In this document: in pieces, positions 1-9,146 of the stretch
Layout: each line of letters opens with the position of its first letter
Position numbering within the stretch: position 1 is the stretch's first letter
Source of the DNA: Pseudarthrobacter sp. MM222
GTDB lineage: Bacteria > Actinomycetota > Actinomycetes > Actinomycetales > Micrococcaceae
Length of the DNA: 64,000 nucleotides
Assembly: GCF_947090775.1 (NCBI RefSeq)
Contig: NZ_OX352321.1
Location: 2,604,001 to 2,668,000 of the forward strand
Direction of reading: 5' to 3'
Position numbers and translations under genes: made by a program
The notes under the pieces: model-generated
Database searches by the model: none
What the model saw: the letters and a program-made list of their open reading frames with translations, nothing else
Told to the model about the DNA's origin: nothing

Positions 1-463
1 ACGGGTTCTGGGCGCCGGTTTCGGGATCGCTGCCGGCCGGGTGGGCCGCATCCCAGGCGGCCTGGTCGCGTTCCCGCTTGGCGGCCTCGCGGTCAATCCG
101 GATGCCGGTCCGGATGCCGTACCACCAGGAAATTGCGAAGAGCAGGCCCACCACATACATCGTGGGCTCCACGATTCCGCTCAGGATCAGCACGAGCTGC
201 AGGATCCAGCCCAGGCCCACGCCCCACGGTTTGGAGAGCACGGCGCACGTGAAGATGAACACGAGGCACAGCCCGATCCCCACGGCGAAGATCAGGGCCG
301 GCGGAAATTCGTTGCGGCGGAGGCCGAAGACCGCGAGCGTGCCGAAGAGCACCACGAAGGCTTCCAGCAGCAGCACCGTGGAGGCGAACATGACCTTGGT
401 GGAGCGGCGTTTCTTGGGCATGCCCGGGCGCCACTCGCGCTGGGCCTTGGTGAGACGTGCCAT
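1..463 (-). CDS. DUF4233 family membrane protein (3' end outside window)
   Basis: A reading frame opens with ATG at 463 and runs without a stop to the window edge, so the C-terminus is missing. The first 20 or so residues are basic (MARLTKAQREWRPG). They are followed by about four hydrophobic segments (around residues 24-45, 52-70, 75-92 and 95-110) and a charged tail, the layout of the small DUF4233 membrane proteins usually found just downstream of folC in actinobacteria. The start lies 3 bases after the folC stop, so the two are almost certainly cotranscribed. The function of the family is unknown; the link to folate or aminoacyl-tRNA metabolism is by position only. Confidence 0.8.
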   Translation of the reverse strand, partial: MARLTKAQREWRPGMPKKRRSTKVMFASTVLLLEAFVVLFGTLAVFGLRRNEFPPALIFAVGIGLCLVFIFTCAVLSKPWGVGLGWILQLVLILSGIVEPTMYVVGLLFAISWWYGIRTGIRIDREAAKRERDQAAWDAAHPAGSDPETGAQNP

Positions 464-466
464 CGC

Positions 467-1825
467 TTAGGCGTCCGCCTTTCCGAGCAGGATCCTGGCT
501 TCCGCCACGAGCGTGATGGAGCCGGTGACGAGGACGCCGCCGGCCAGGTCATCGTTGGTTTCGGCGCGTTCCACGGCCCATTCCAGGGCGTCGTCGAGCT
601 TGGCGGCAACGTGGAGGTTGTCCTCGACGAAGCCCAGGTCCAGGGCGATTTCGGCGAGGTCCTCGGCCGGCACGGCGCGCGGCGAGTTGGACTGGGTGAA
701 GCAGTATTCGGCGGCGAGGTCGCCCAGGGACTCCTTGAGCTGCCGCAGGATTTCCTCGGCGTCCTTGTCCGCCAGGACGCCGACCACCACCACGAGCTTC
801 GTGAAGCTGAAGGCCTCATGGATGGCCTCGGCGGAGACCCGGATCCCTGCGGGGTTGTGCGCCGCGTCCACGATGATGGTCGGGGCCGTGCGCACCACCT
901 CCAGCCGTCCGGGCGACGTGACCGTGGCGAAGGCTTCCTGCACGATCTCGGCGTCGAGCGGCTTCTCGCCGCCGAAGAACGCCTCCAGCGCGGCGATCGC
1001 GACGGCGGCGTTCTCGGCCTGGTGCGCGCCGTGCAGCGGCACCTGCAGTTCCTCGTACCGGCCGGCGATGCCCTGGATGGTCACCACCTGGCCGCCGACG
1101 GCGACGGTCCGGGATTCGACGCCGAACTCGACCCCTTCGAAGCGGAAGGGGACGTTGACTTCCTTGGCCTTTTCCAGCAGGACCTGGGCCGCGTCCATCG
1201 GCTGCGCGGCGCTGACGAGGTAACCGCCCGGCTTGATGATTCCGGCCTTCTCGTACGCGATCTCCTCCGTGGTGTCACCCAGGAGGTCCGTGTGGTCCAG
1301 CGAGATCGGCGTGACGACGAAGACCTGGCCGTCGCCGACGTTGGTCGCGTCGGTGATGCCGCCGAGGCCCACCTCGATCACGGCCACGTTGACGGGCTGG
1401 TCGGCGAAGACCGCGAAGCCCAGGATGGTCAGGCACTCGAAGTAGGTCAGGCGGGGCTGGCCGTCGGCCTCGAGCTCGCCATCCACGATTTCCAGGTACG
1501 GGCGGATCTCGTCCCAGATCCGGACGAACGTCTCATCCGGGACCGGGGCGCCGTCGATGCTGATCCGCTCCGTGACCTTGGACAGGTGCGGGCTCGTGTA
1601 CCGTCCGGTGCTCAGGCCGTGGGCGCGCAGCCCGGCCTCGATCATCCGGGCGGTCGAGGTTTTCCCGTTGGTGCCGGTGACGTGGATGATCGGGAAGGCC
1701 TTGTTCGGCTCCCCCAGAATGTCCATGGCCCGGTGCAGCGGCGCCAGCCGCGGTTCCATCTTGTTTTCCGGGGCGCGGCCCAGCAGCTCGGCGTAAACGC
1801 TTTCTACGGAGAATTCGTCGGTCAT
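467..1825 (-). CDS. folC: bifunctional folylpolyglutamate synthase / dihydrofolate synthase
   Basis: Cytoplasmic Mur-ligase-family enzyme that adds glutamate to dihydropteroate and then to tetrahydrofolates. The ATP-binding loop GTNGKTS sits at residues 51-57 and is followed by the family TSPHL loop at about 77-81. The central ATPase region contains VIEVGLGG and SLDHTDLLG, and the C-terminal domain carries IIVDAAHNP. The 452-residue length is normal. It lies 3 bases after ileS on the same strand and 3 bases before the DUF4233 gene, so the three form one transcription unit that is probably governed by the ileS T-box. No defects were seen. Confidence 0.95.
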   Translation of the reverse strand: MTDEFSVESVYAELLGRAPENKMEPRLAPLHRAMDILGEPNKAFPIIHVTGTNGKTSTARMIEAGLRAHGLSTGRYTSPHLSKVTERISIDGAPVPDETFVRIWDEIRPYLEIVDGELEADGQPRLTYFECLTILGFAVFADQPVNVAVIEVGLGGITDATNVGDGQVFVVTPISLDHTDLLGDTTEEIAYEKAGIIKPGGYLVSAAQPMDAAQVLLEKAKEVNVPFRFEGVEFGVESRTVAVGGQVVTIQGIAGRYEELQVPLHGAHQAENAAVAIAALEAFFGGEKPLDAEIVQEAFATVTSPGRLEVVRTAPTIIVDAAHNPAGIRVSAEAIHEAFSFTKLVVVVGVLADKDAEEILRQLKESLGDLAAEYCFTQSNSPRAVPAEDLAEIALDLGFVEDNLHVAAKLDDALEWAVERAETNDDLAGGVLVTGSITLVAEARILLGKADA

Positions 1826-1828
1826 GGC

Positions 1829-4800
1829 TTAGTTGGCCTTTACTTTTTCGACGGTGATCTGCAGTTCGGTGTCGGGGCCCGAGGAACCGAGATCGAGTTC
1901 AACGGTCAGCGTTTCGGTGGTCAGGAGCTGCTCGTAGGCCCGGACGGCGTCAAAGACATCCTTGGGGGCCTGGATGATGGTGCGGATCCGGTCGCTGACA
2001 TTAAGTCCGGCGTCCTTGCGGGCCTGCTGGATGGCGCGGACCATGTCGCGCGCCAGGCCCTCGGCCTCCAGCTCCGGGGTGACCTCGGTGTTGAGGACCA
2101 CGAAGCCGCCGCCGGGCAGGACGGCCGCGGCGCGGGATCCTTCGCCTTCCGCGGCTTCCGCCACGACGGTTTCCAGGGTGTATTCCTGCGGCTCGAGCAC
2201 GAGGCCGCCCGCGGTGACCACGCCGGCCTCGTCCACGGACCAGTCGCCGGACTTGGAGCCTTTGATGGCCTGCTGGACGTTTTTGCCCAGGCGCGGCCCC
2301 GCGGCCCGGGCGTTCACCACGAGCTTCTGCTCGATGCCGAACTCCTCCGGGGAGGCGCTGTCGGCGTCGAGCAGGCGGACCGAGCGCAGGTTCAGTTCAT
2401 CGGCGACGACGGCGGCGAAGCCGTCCAGCGCACCCGCGCCGGGCGCCACGACGGTGAGCTCCTGCAGGGGCAGGCGCACGCGCAGGTTTGCGGCCTTGCG
2501 CAGCGAGGAGCCGGTGGAGCAGATCTGCTGGACCCGGTCCATGGCCTCGACGAGGTCCGGGTTGGCCGGGAACAGTCCCGCGTCCGGCCAGTCGGCCAGG
2601 TGCACGGAGCGCCCGCCGGTGAGGCCGCGCCAGATCTCCTCGGAGACCAGCGGCAGCAGCGAGGCCGCGACGCGGCTGACGGTCTCCAGCGCGGTGTAGA
2701 GCGCGTCGAAGGCGTCTGCGTTCTCGTCGAAGAAGCGCTGGCGGCTGCGGCGGACGTACCAGTTGGTGAGCATGTCCAGATAGCTGCGGAGTTCGTCGCA
2801 GGCGCCGGAGATGTCGTAGCTGTCCAGCTGCACGGTCATGTTCCGGACCAGCTCGCCGGTGTTGGCCATCAGGTACCGGTCCAGGGTGTCGGTGTAGCCG
2901 TCGTAGCGCAGCGTCGCGTCATAGCCACTACCGCCGTTTGCAGCGTTCGTGTACAGCGTGAAGAAGCTGTAGACATTCCACAGCGGCAGGATGACCTGCC
3001 GGACGCCGTCGCGGATGCCCTGCTCGGTGACCACGAGGTTGCCGCCGCGCAGGATCGGGCTGGACATCAGGAACCAGCGCATCGCGTCGGAGCCGTCGCG
3101 GTCCAGGACCTCGGAGACGTCCGGATAGTTGCGCAGGCTCTTGGACATCTTCTGCCCGTCCGAGCCGAGGACGATGCCGTGGCTGATGACGTTCCGGAAG
3201 GCCGGCCGGTCGAATAGTGCAGTGGAGAGGATGTGCAGCATGTAGAACCAGCCGCGGGTCTGGCCGATGTACTCGACGATGAAGTCCGCCGGGTTGTGGG
3301 TGTCGAACCATTCCTCGTTCTGGAACGGATAGTGGACCTGGCCGTATGGCATCGAGCCGGAGTCGAACCAGACGTCCAGGACGTCCTCGACGCGGCGCAT
3401 CACGGACTGGCCTTCCGCCGGGGTGCGGGGGTCGTCCGGGTTCGGGCGGGTCAGTTCGTCGATGAAGGGCCGGTGCAGGTCAACCTCGCCGGACTTGTTC
3501 AGCGGCAGGCGGCCGAAGTCGGCTTCGATCTCGGCCAGCGAGCCGTAGACGTCCGTGCGGGGGTAGTCCGGGTCGCTGGACTGCCACACCGGGATGGGGC
3601 TGCCCCAGTACCGGTTGCGGCTGATGGACCAGTCACGGGCGTTGGCGAGCCACTTGCCGAACTGGCCTTCCTTGACGTTGCCCGGGATCCAGTTGATTTC
3701 CTGGTTCAGTTCGGACATGCGGTCCTTGAACTTGGTGACCTCGACGTACCAGGAGGACACGGCGCGGTAGATCAGCGGGTTGCGGCAGCGCCAGCAGTGC
3801 GGGTAGCTGTGCTCGTAGCTGGCCTGGCGGACCAGTCGGCCCTGGGCGCGGAGCACCTGGGTGATGGGCTTGTTGGCCTCGAAGACCTGCAGGCCGGCGA
3901 TCTCGGCCAGCGGGCCGTGGCCGAACAGCGGCAGGAACTTGGCGCCCTCGTCCACGGAGAGGACCACGGGGATGCCGGCTGCTTCACAGACCTGCTGGTC
4001 GTCTTCACCGTAGGCGGGAGACTGATGGACCAGGCCGGTACCGTCGGTGGTGGTGACGTAATCGGCCACCAGGAAGCGCCAGGCGTTCTGGTTGCCGTAC
4101 TTCTCGTTGTCGGCGAAGTAGTCCCAGAGGGGCTCGTACTGCAGGCCCTCGAGTTCGGCGCCGGTGTGGCTGGAGGTGACCGCGGCTTCGGCCGCGGCGG
4201 CGCCCTCCGCGCCGTCCCCGTAGCCGAGATCCTTGGCGTAGGTGCCGAGCAGTTCGGCGGCCAGCAGGAAGCTGCCCGTGACGGGTGCGTCGGCGGAGGC
4301 GGCCTTGACGCCGTTGGGTCCTGCTGGCAGGACCACGTACGTGATGGCCGGCCCGACGGCGAGCGCCGCATTGGTGGGCAGCGTCCAGGGCGTCGTGGTC
4401 CAGGCGAGCGCCTGCACTCCGGCGAGCTGCCGGGACAGCTCCGACTCCCCCGCCGTGATCGGGAACGTCACCGTCACGGTCTGGTCCTGGCGGTTCTTGT
4501 AGACGTCGTCGTCCATCCGCAGTTCATGGTTGGACAGCGGCGTCTCGTCCTTCCAGCAGTACGGCAGCACGCGGTAGCCGTTGTAGGTGAGGCCCTTTTC
4601 GTGCAGCTGCTTGAAGGCCCAGAGCACCGACTCCATGTACTCCACGTTGAGCGTCTTGTAGTCGTTGTCGAAGTCCACCCAGCGGGCCTGACGGGTGACG
4701 TAGCTCTGCCACTCGTCGGCGTACTTCATCACGGACGCGCGGCAGGCGTCGTTGAACTTGTCGATGCCCATGGCCTCGATCTGGGTCTTGTCCGTCATGC

Positions 4801-5176
4801 CCAGCTGCTTCATGGCTTCAAGCTCAGCGGGCAGCCCGTGCGTATCCCAGCCGAAGCGGCGCTCGACGCGGCGGCCGCGCTGGGTCTGGTACCGGCCGAC
4901 GAGGTCCTTGGCGTAGCCGGTCAGCAGGTGGCCGTAGTGCGGCAGGCCGTTGGCGAAGGGCGGGCCGTCGTAGAAGACGAATTCGTTGGATCCGTCTTTA
5001 CCCGCGTCCCGCTGGTCGATGCTGGCCTGGAAGGTGCCGTCCGCATCCCAGTACTTGAGGATGCGCTCTTCGATCTCCGGGAACTTCACGGAGGCGGACA
5101 CGCCGGAGGTGTTCGAAGCAACGGAGTGGGCGCCTGCGCCGGAGAGCGCGGCGGAGGCCTTCGGGTAATAAGTCAT
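1829..5176 (-). CDS. ileS: isoleucyl-tRNA synthetase
   Basis: Charges tRNA-Ile. The class I HIGH motif appears as HYGH at about residues 80-83 (after GPPFANGLP), and the KMSKS motif as [10 protein letters not shown] in the second half. The internal [11 protein letters not shown] segment and the C-terminal anticodon-binding domain are present. At 1115 residues it belongs to the long, eukaryote-like IleS type common in actinobacteria rather than the E. coli type. The ATG at 5176 (MTYYPKAS) is preceded by AGGA about 8 bases upstream. The frame is open further upstream, but that part is the T-box leader and is not coding. First gene of the ileS-folC-DUF4233 unit. Confidence 0.96.
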   Translation of the reverse strand: MTYYPKASAALSGAGAHSVASNTSGVSASVKFPEIEERILKYWDADGTFQASIDQRDAGKDGSNEFVFYDGPPFANGLPHYGHLLTGYAKDLVGRYQTQRGRRVERRFGWDTHGLPAELEAMKQLGMTDKTQIEAMGIDKFNDACRASVMKYADEWQSYVTRQARWVDFDNDYKTLNVEYMESVLWAFKQLHEKGLTYNGYRVLPYCWKDETPLSNHELRMDDDVYKNRQDQTVTVTFPITAGESELSRQLAGVQALAWTTTPWTLPTNAALAVGPAITYVVLPAGPNGVKAASADAPVTGSFLLAAELLGTYAKDLGYGDGAEGAAAAEAAVTSSHTGAELEGLQYEPLWDYFADNEKYGNQNAWRFLVADYVTTTDGTGLVHQSPAYGEDDQQVCEAAGIPVVLSVDEGAKFLPLFGHGPLAEIAGLQVFEANKPITQVLRAQGRLVRQASYEHSYPHCWRCRNPLIYRAVSSWYVEVTKFKDRMSELNQEINWIPGNVKEGQFGKWLANARDWSISRNRYWGSPIPVWQSSDPDYPRTDVYGSLAEIEADFGRLPLNKSGEVDLHRPFIDELTRPNPDDPRTPAEGQSVMRRVEDVLDVWFDSGSMPYGQVHYPFQNEEWFDTHNPADFIVEYIGQTRGWFYMLHILSTALFDRPAFRNVISHGIVLGSDGQKMSKSLRNYPDVSEVLDRDGSDAMRWFLMSSPILRGGNLVVTEQGIRDGVRQVILPLWNVYSFFTLYTNAANGGSGYDATLRYDGYTDTLDRYLMANTGELVRNMTVQLDSYDISGACDELRSYLDMLTNWYVRRSRQRFFDENADAFDALYTALETVSRVAASLLPLVSEEIWRGLTGGRSVHLADWPDAGLFPANPDLVEAMDRVQQICSTGSSLRKAANLRVRLPLQELTVVAPGAGALDGFAAVVADELNLRSVRLLDADSASPEEFGIEQKLVVNARAAGPRLGKNVQQAIKGSKSGDWSVDEAGVVTAGGLVLEPQEYTLETVVAEAAEGEGSRAAAVLPGGGFVVLNTEVTPELEAEGLARDMVRAIQQARKDAGLNVSDRIRTIIQAPKDVFDAVRAYEQLLTTETLTVELDLGSSGPDTELQITVEKVKAN

Positions 5177-5224
5177 CTCGACATCCTGGCTTGAGCTGGT
5201 GAACAAAGGATCATTCAGGATGCG

Positions 5225-5470
5225 AGGACGGCCCGTGCACTGTTTCCAGCACCGGTACCGCGGTACCACCTCACTTACCGCCACCGGCATTGCTCCCTTT
5301 TACAAAGAAGCTGCTCCGGCGTTGGCCGCTCATTACTGCTGTGACGGGCTTACCCGTCCGGTTCTACCGGCCCGGCGCGTGCTGCTGCGTTGGGCGTTCT
5401 TCCGGAAGCTCGCCGGTGATGGCCGGGTCAAAGCTGATACGACGATGTTACCGGAGAAGTCCCTGCGTTT
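5225..5470 (-). promoter_or_regulatory. T-box riboswitch of ileS (translational type)
   Basis: On the minus strand the 5' leader of ileS contains the hallmark T-box TGGTACCGCGG (plus-strand 5258-5269). Upstream are two small hairpins around 5338-5372 (CCGGTAGAACCGG and GACGGGTAAGCCCGTC) that match the stem I region of actinobacterial T-boxes. A candidate specifier AUC (Ile) lies at 5420-5418 within GCCATCACCGG. No U-run terminator follows. The T-box is instead followed by a segment reaching the ileS ribosome-binding site, consistent with control of translation initiation by uncharged tRNA-Ile, as known for actinobacterial ileS. The outer limits are approximate. Confidence 0.88.
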
Positions 5471-5536
5471 CACTGCCCAGCGCGGTAGGCCGGGCAGCAG
5501 AACGCAGGAACGGCGGCTGAGCGCCCCGGGCTGCGG

Positions 5537-6589
5537 CTAGAAGCCGTGCGGAAGCTTCATGCCGGCGTCGGCCAGAACCTCGCGGAGCCGGTCCGGGTAG
5601 TCGGTGATGATCCCGTCGACGCCGGTATTGATCAGCGCCCGCATGGTGGCCTGGTCATCGACGGTCCAGGGGATGACCTGCATCCCGGCAGCGTGGGCAC
5701 GCGCCACCATGTCCGCGGTGACGTAGGGGACGTAGCCGGGGTCGGTAACTTTGCCGTTCTGCGGAGTCCCGTGCACGGGTGAGACGGCGTCGAAACCGAG
5801 GGAGGACGCTGCGGCGATGAGGTCGCCGCCGAAGTCGTCGGCGTCAATCCCGCCCAGCCACGGGGAGCTGCCCGGCTGCCCGGCCTGGAGGAAATCCTTG
5901 TTGGTCAGGGCCACGGTGCGGATCTGCGGATCCCGCTGCTGGACGAGGCGCAGGGAGCCCCAGTCGAAGCTCTGGATGGAGACGCGGCTCTGCATCTGGG
6001 CGGCGTTGATTTCCCGGAGGGCGACGTCGATAAACTGCTCGCGCGGGGCGGTTTCCGCCGGTGCGCCGGCTTCGACCTTCGTTTCAATGTTGAACTTCAC
6101 CTGGCTGGCGCGGTGCGCGTCGGCAAGCGCAAAGACCTCGGCCAGGGTCGGCATCCTGGCGCCGGGAGAAGCCGTCTGGCCCGGGAACTGCGGCTGGGTG
6201 AGCGTACCGCAGTCGAGGCTACGGACCTGTTCGAAGGTCAGGTCCTTGACGTACTTGCCCACATAGGGAAACTGCGGGTCGTTGGGCGTGACCGGCGCCG
6301 TGTCGAGGCACTTCTTGTCGCTGATCTTGCGGTCGTGCGTGATGACTTCGCGGCCGTCCTTGGTGATCTGGAGGTCAAGTTCCAGGGTGGACACGCCGGT
6401 CTCGAGGCCCTTGGCGAAGGACGCGAGGGTGGATTCGACGGTCAGGCCGAGTCCGCCGCGGTGGGCTTCAAGGTCGAAATGGTTGCCTGCGCCGTTGGGG
6501 TTCGTATCGGCGGCCTGGGCCTGGGTAGAGGTGGCGAGGAGCAGGGCTGCGCTGAGTACGGCAGCGCCAAGCGTCGTCGGGGTTCGCAT
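5537..6589 (-). CDS. secreted glycerophosphodiester phosphodiesterase
   Basis: Hydrolyses glycerophosphodiesters to glycerol-3-phosphate and an alcohol outside the membrane. The 350-residue protein starts with a Sec signal peptide (MRTPTTLGAAVLSAALLLAT, cleavage likely after AQA). The GDPD barrel follows: EAHRGG, ESTLASF, LELDLQITKDG and ITHD supply the expected metal and catalytic His/Glu/Asp residues. The C-terminus has IPWTVDD and IDGIITDYPDRL. The ATG at 6589 was chosen because it begins the signal peptide and has GGAG about 10 bases upstream; the open frame further upstream is low-complexity. It is divergent from the EEP gene, and the 3' end faces the T-box region. Confidence 0.93.
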   Translation of the reverse strand: MRTPTTLGAAVLSAALLLATSTQAQAADTNPNGAGNHFDLEAHRGGLGLTVESTLASFAKGLETGVSTLELDLQITKDGREVITHDRKISDKKCLDTAPVTPNDPQFPYVGKYVKDLTFEQVRSLDCGTLTQPQFPGQTASPGARMPTLAEVFALADAHRASQVKFNIETKVEAGAPAETAPREQFIDVALREINAAQMQSRVSIQSFDWGSLRLVQQRDPQIRTVALTNKDFLQAGQPGSSPWLGGIDADDFGGDLIAAASSLGFDAVSPVHGTPQNGKVTDPGYVPYVTADMVARAHAAGMQVIPWTVDDQATMRALINTGVDGIITDYPDRLREVLADAGMKLPHGF

Positions 6590-6782
6590 GGGAAAGAGTC
6601 TCCACTCTGGTGGTGTGCAGTTGCGCCTGCCACGGTGCCGTTCCGCGGCCAACGGCCGGCCACCCCGGTCTGGCCGGCGCACCACGGGATGGTAAACGTT
6701 CGGCGTTCCGGTCTCTCCGGTCACATCAGCCTCCGGTCACATCACCGGCGACGCCGCGGCGCCGACTGCTTAGACTCGTGCC

Positions 6783-7847
6783 ATGAATGTGCCCCGGCCG
6801 GGCCGCCCGGTGATGAGCAGCCGTGCGCGCCGCAGCTGGCACCTGTCGTCGGTCCTGGTGGCCGTTCCGGTGGCGGTGCTGTCGTTCTTCCGCGCGGTCC
6901 CGTCGCCGTGGCCGACGCCGGTGGTGCAGCTGGTGGCCTTCACGCCTTGGCTCGTGTTCCCCGCCGCGGCCGCCCTGCTGTTGGCCCTGCCGAGCCGCCG
7001 CCCCTGGGCAGTACTCCCGGCCGCCGGGCTCCTTGCCCTCCAGCTCATCTGGCTGTTCCCCCCGGATCGGCTGCTGGACCGGCCCGGCGCGGCACGTTCG
7101 GACCAACGTCCCGGTGCGTCCCCCGGAGCTCCGGCGGCGGAACTGAACGTGATGAGCCTCAATGCCAAACTGGGCCAGGCAGATGCGGCCGGCGTAGTCC
7201 GGCTGGTCCGCGAGAACGCCATCGGGTTGCTGGCTCTCCAGGAGCTCTCCCCGGACATGGAGCGGCGGCTGGACGCCGCGGGGCTGGACGCGCTGCTGCC
7301 GTACCGGATCAGCCACCCGTTGACCGGCGCGGCCGGCGGCGGCGTGTATGCCGCCGGTCCGCTGGTCGCGATTGACTCACTGGAAGGCACGGCCTTCCCC
7401 ATGCCGACCTTGCAGCTGAGCCTGGACGCGGGCGGGCAGCCGGTGCCGCTGGCCGTGACGAACGTGCACGCCCAGGCTCCGGTCGAGGGGCTGGCCGCGC
7501 GCTGGCGCAGCGACCTCGCCGCGGTGGGCAGCCTCGCCGCCCGGCCCGGCAACCTGCTGCTGCTGGGCGATTTCAATGCCACCTTCGACCACGCCGAGTT
7601 CCGCGAGTTATTGTCCGGCGGCCCTGATGGCGCAGCCGGTTCCGGTGGGCTCGTGGACGTGGGGGTCGCGGCACGGGCCCGCCTCACGCCAACCTGGCCC
7701 AAGGATGGCCAGTTGCTGCCCGGCGTGGTGATCGACCACATCGTGACGAGTCCGCAGCTGCGCAGCAGCGGCTATTCCGTGCAGGCCGTGGCCGGGACCG
7801 ACCACGCGGCCGTTCTGGCCACCATTTCCGTCCCGCCCGGCGGCTGA
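6783..7847 (+). CDS. membrane-anchored endonuclease/exonuclease/phosphatase family protein
   Basis: Metal-dependent phosphoesterase of the EEP superfamily with three hydrophobic segments in the first 95 residues. The catalytic domain is predicted to lie outside the cell. The EEP signature is complete: LNAKLG (Asn), LLALQELS (Glu), TNVHAQAP (His), LLLGDFNATF (Asp/Asn), IDHIVTS and the terminal GTDHAAVLA Asp-His pair. The substrate cannot be told from sequence; relatives range from phosphatases to nucleases. The ATG at 6783 lies six bases after TAGACT (6771-6776), a leaderless arrangement with no ribosome-binding site. Transcribed away from the glycerophosphodiesterase gene. Confidence 0.88.
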   Translation: MNVPRPGRPVMSSRARRSWHLSSVLVAVPVAVLSFFRAVPSPWPTPVVQLVAFTPWLVFPAAAALLLALPSRRPWAVLPAAGLLALQLIWLFPPDRLLDRPGAARSDQRPGASPGAPAAELNVMSLNAKLGQADAAGVVRLVRENAIGLLALQELSPDMERRLDAAGLDALLPYRISHPLTGAAGGGVYAAGPLVAIDSLEGTAFPMPTLQLSLDAGGQPVPLAVTNVHAQAPVEGLAARWRSDLAAVGSLAARPGNLLLLGDFNATFDHAEFRELLSGGPDGAAGSGGLVDVGVAARARLTPTWPKDGQLLPGVVIDHIVTSPQLRSSGYSVQAVAGTDHAAVLATISVPPGG

Positions 7848-7894
7848 GCCCAGCTCCGGGGCCGGCTGAGCCCAGCTCCGGGGCCGGCTCAGCC
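7842..7894. terminator. tandem 22-bp repeat forming a convergent terminator hairpin
   Basis: The unit GGCTGAGCCCAGCTCCGGGG plus CC occurs twice in direct tandem (7842-7863 and 7864-7885) and is followed by GGCTCAGCC. The second copy and that tail form a perfect 9-bp inverted repeat (7864-7872 with 7886-7894) around a 13-base loop. It spans the ends of two convergent genes, so it can end transcription from both sides. The duplication adds a second hairpin arm. Confidence 0.6.
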
Positions 7895-8650
7895 CTTGCG
7901 GATCAGCTTGTAGTTGGCGGCCTGCGCCACCGGGCGGATCACAATCTGGTCCAGGTTGACGTGGTGCGGGGCCACCACGGCGTAACGGACGACGTCGGCG
8001 ACGTCCGCCGCGGTGAGTGGCTTCTCGACGCCGGCGTAGACCTTGGCGGCGGCATCGGGGTTGCCTCCGAGGCGGTTCAGCGCAAACTCCTCCGTCTGCA
8101 CCAGGCCGGGGGCAACCTCGATCACCCGGACGTTGTGCTCGGCCTCCTCGAGCCGCAGCGCGCCGGTGAGGGCATGCTGGGCGAACTTGGCGGCGTTGTA
8201 GCCGCCGCCACCCTCGTAGGCGGACAGTCCGGCCGTCGAGGTCAGGTTCAGGACCGTTCCTTCCCCGCAGGCGCGCAGCATCGGCAGGAACGCCCGGGTC
8301 AGTTTCATCGTGCCGACCACGTTGACCTGGTACATCCAGTCCCAGTCGTCGGTCTTGGCCTCGCCCACTTTGTCGGCACCGCGGGCGCCGCCGGCCACGT
8401 TGATCAGCGTGTCGATACCGCCCGCCCGGGTCACCTCACTCAGGACCCGTGCGACGTCGTCGTCCTCGGTCACGTCGGCCGGAAGTGCTACCGCTCCGGT
8501 TTCGGCGGCGAGCGCCTCCAGCCGGTCCGCGCGGCGGGCTACGGCAAAAACCGTCCAGCCTTCGGACCGCAGGGCACGGACGGTGGCTTCGCCGATTCCG
8601 GTGCTGGCTCCGGTGACAACTGCTGCTTTGTTTTGGATTTCCTCAGTCAT
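7889..8650 (-). CDS. SDR family oxidoreductase
   Basis: Classical short-chain dehydrogenase/reductase of 253 residues. It has the cofactor motif TGASTGIG at about 13-20, VARRADR after beta-2 (Arg residues suggest NADP(H)), NVAGG, catalytic Ser in LNLTSTAG and the YNAAK catalytic pair. The substrate is unknown. The final residues QAANYKLIRKG are outside the conserved fold. The ATG at 8650 follows TAGGGT by six bases, implying a leaderless transcript. It is convergent with the EEP gene and followed by the repeat hairpin. Confidence 0.9.
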   Translation of the reverse strand: MTEEIQNKAAVVTGASTGIGEATVRALRSEGWTVFAVARRADRLEALAAETGAVALPADVTEDDDVARVLSEVTRAGGIDTLINVAGGARGADKVGEAKTDDWDWMYQVNVVGTMKLTRAFLPMLRACGEGTVLNLTSTAGLSAYEGGGGYNAAKFAQHALTGALRLEEAEHNVRVIEVAPGLVQTEEFALNRLGGNPDAAAKVYAGVEKPLTAADVADVVRYAVVAPHHVNLDQIVIRPVAQAANYKLIRKG

Positions 8651-8691
8651 GGCACCACCCTAACGGGAAGGCCGGGCTCCCGCTGCCGGGC

Positions 8692-9051
8692 TCAGCGCTG
8701 CAGGAACTCCATCAGCACACGGGCGTGGTTGGTCTCCGGGTCCCTGGCGCCGAAGAGCAGCGTCACCTTCCCCTGTTCCGCCGCGAGCTGCTGCAGGATC
8801 TGCACGGCCGGGTTCGCCTCCAGCTCGGCTTCATAGGCGGCCCGGAAATCCGCGAAGCGCTCCTGCATGTGCGCGAACTCCTTCCGCAGCGGAGGCGACG
8901 GCGCCACCTCCTTGAGCCACAGCTCCAGCTGCGCCAGTTCCTTGGTGACCCCGCGCGGCCAGAGCCGGTCCACCAGGACCCGGCAGCCGTCGTCGTCCGC
9001 GGGGTCCTCATAGACCCGCTTAATCGCAAAACGTCCGGCCGATTTCTCCAT
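8692..9051 (-). CDS. DUF488 family protein
   Basis: Small 119-residue cytoplasmic protein with the DUF488 signatures KRVYEDP, GCRVLVDRLWPRGV, LELWLKEVAPS and LLFGARDPETNHA. The family is widespread and its biochemical role is not established; a role in uroporphyrin-III C-methyltransferase-like annotation is not supported by the sequence. The ATG at 9051 is preceded by TAACAT and a six-base spacer, so it is probably leaderless. It sits between the SDR and valS and is divergent from valS, with an upstream region of about 95 bases shared by both. Confidence 0.85.
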   Translation of the reverse strand: MEKSAGRFAIKRVYEDPADDDGCRVLVDRLWPRGVTKELAQLELWLKEVAPSPPLRKEFAHMQERFADFRAAYEAELEANPAVQILQQLAAEQGKVTLLFGARDPETNHARVLMEFLQR

Positions 9052-9146
9052 TTGCGCATGTTACTTCAGGTTTCTGCCGGTACCGCTTCCCCGCCTGATC
9101 CGCCGCCGGTTCGGAAGGGTGTGGAAGTTAGTGAAACAATTGCTCC

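Noticed and set aside
41..5194. Very long open frames (over 600 and over 1000 codons) on the plus strand
   Set aside because: They lie antisense to folC and ileS and show His/Gly/Asp/Arg-rich composition without any domain, the usual shadow of high-GC genes.
5177..5290. Upstream extension of ileS to an ATG at 5290
   Set aside because: The extra 38 codons overlap the T-box and have no conserved sequence; ATG at 5176 has a proper ribosome-binding site.
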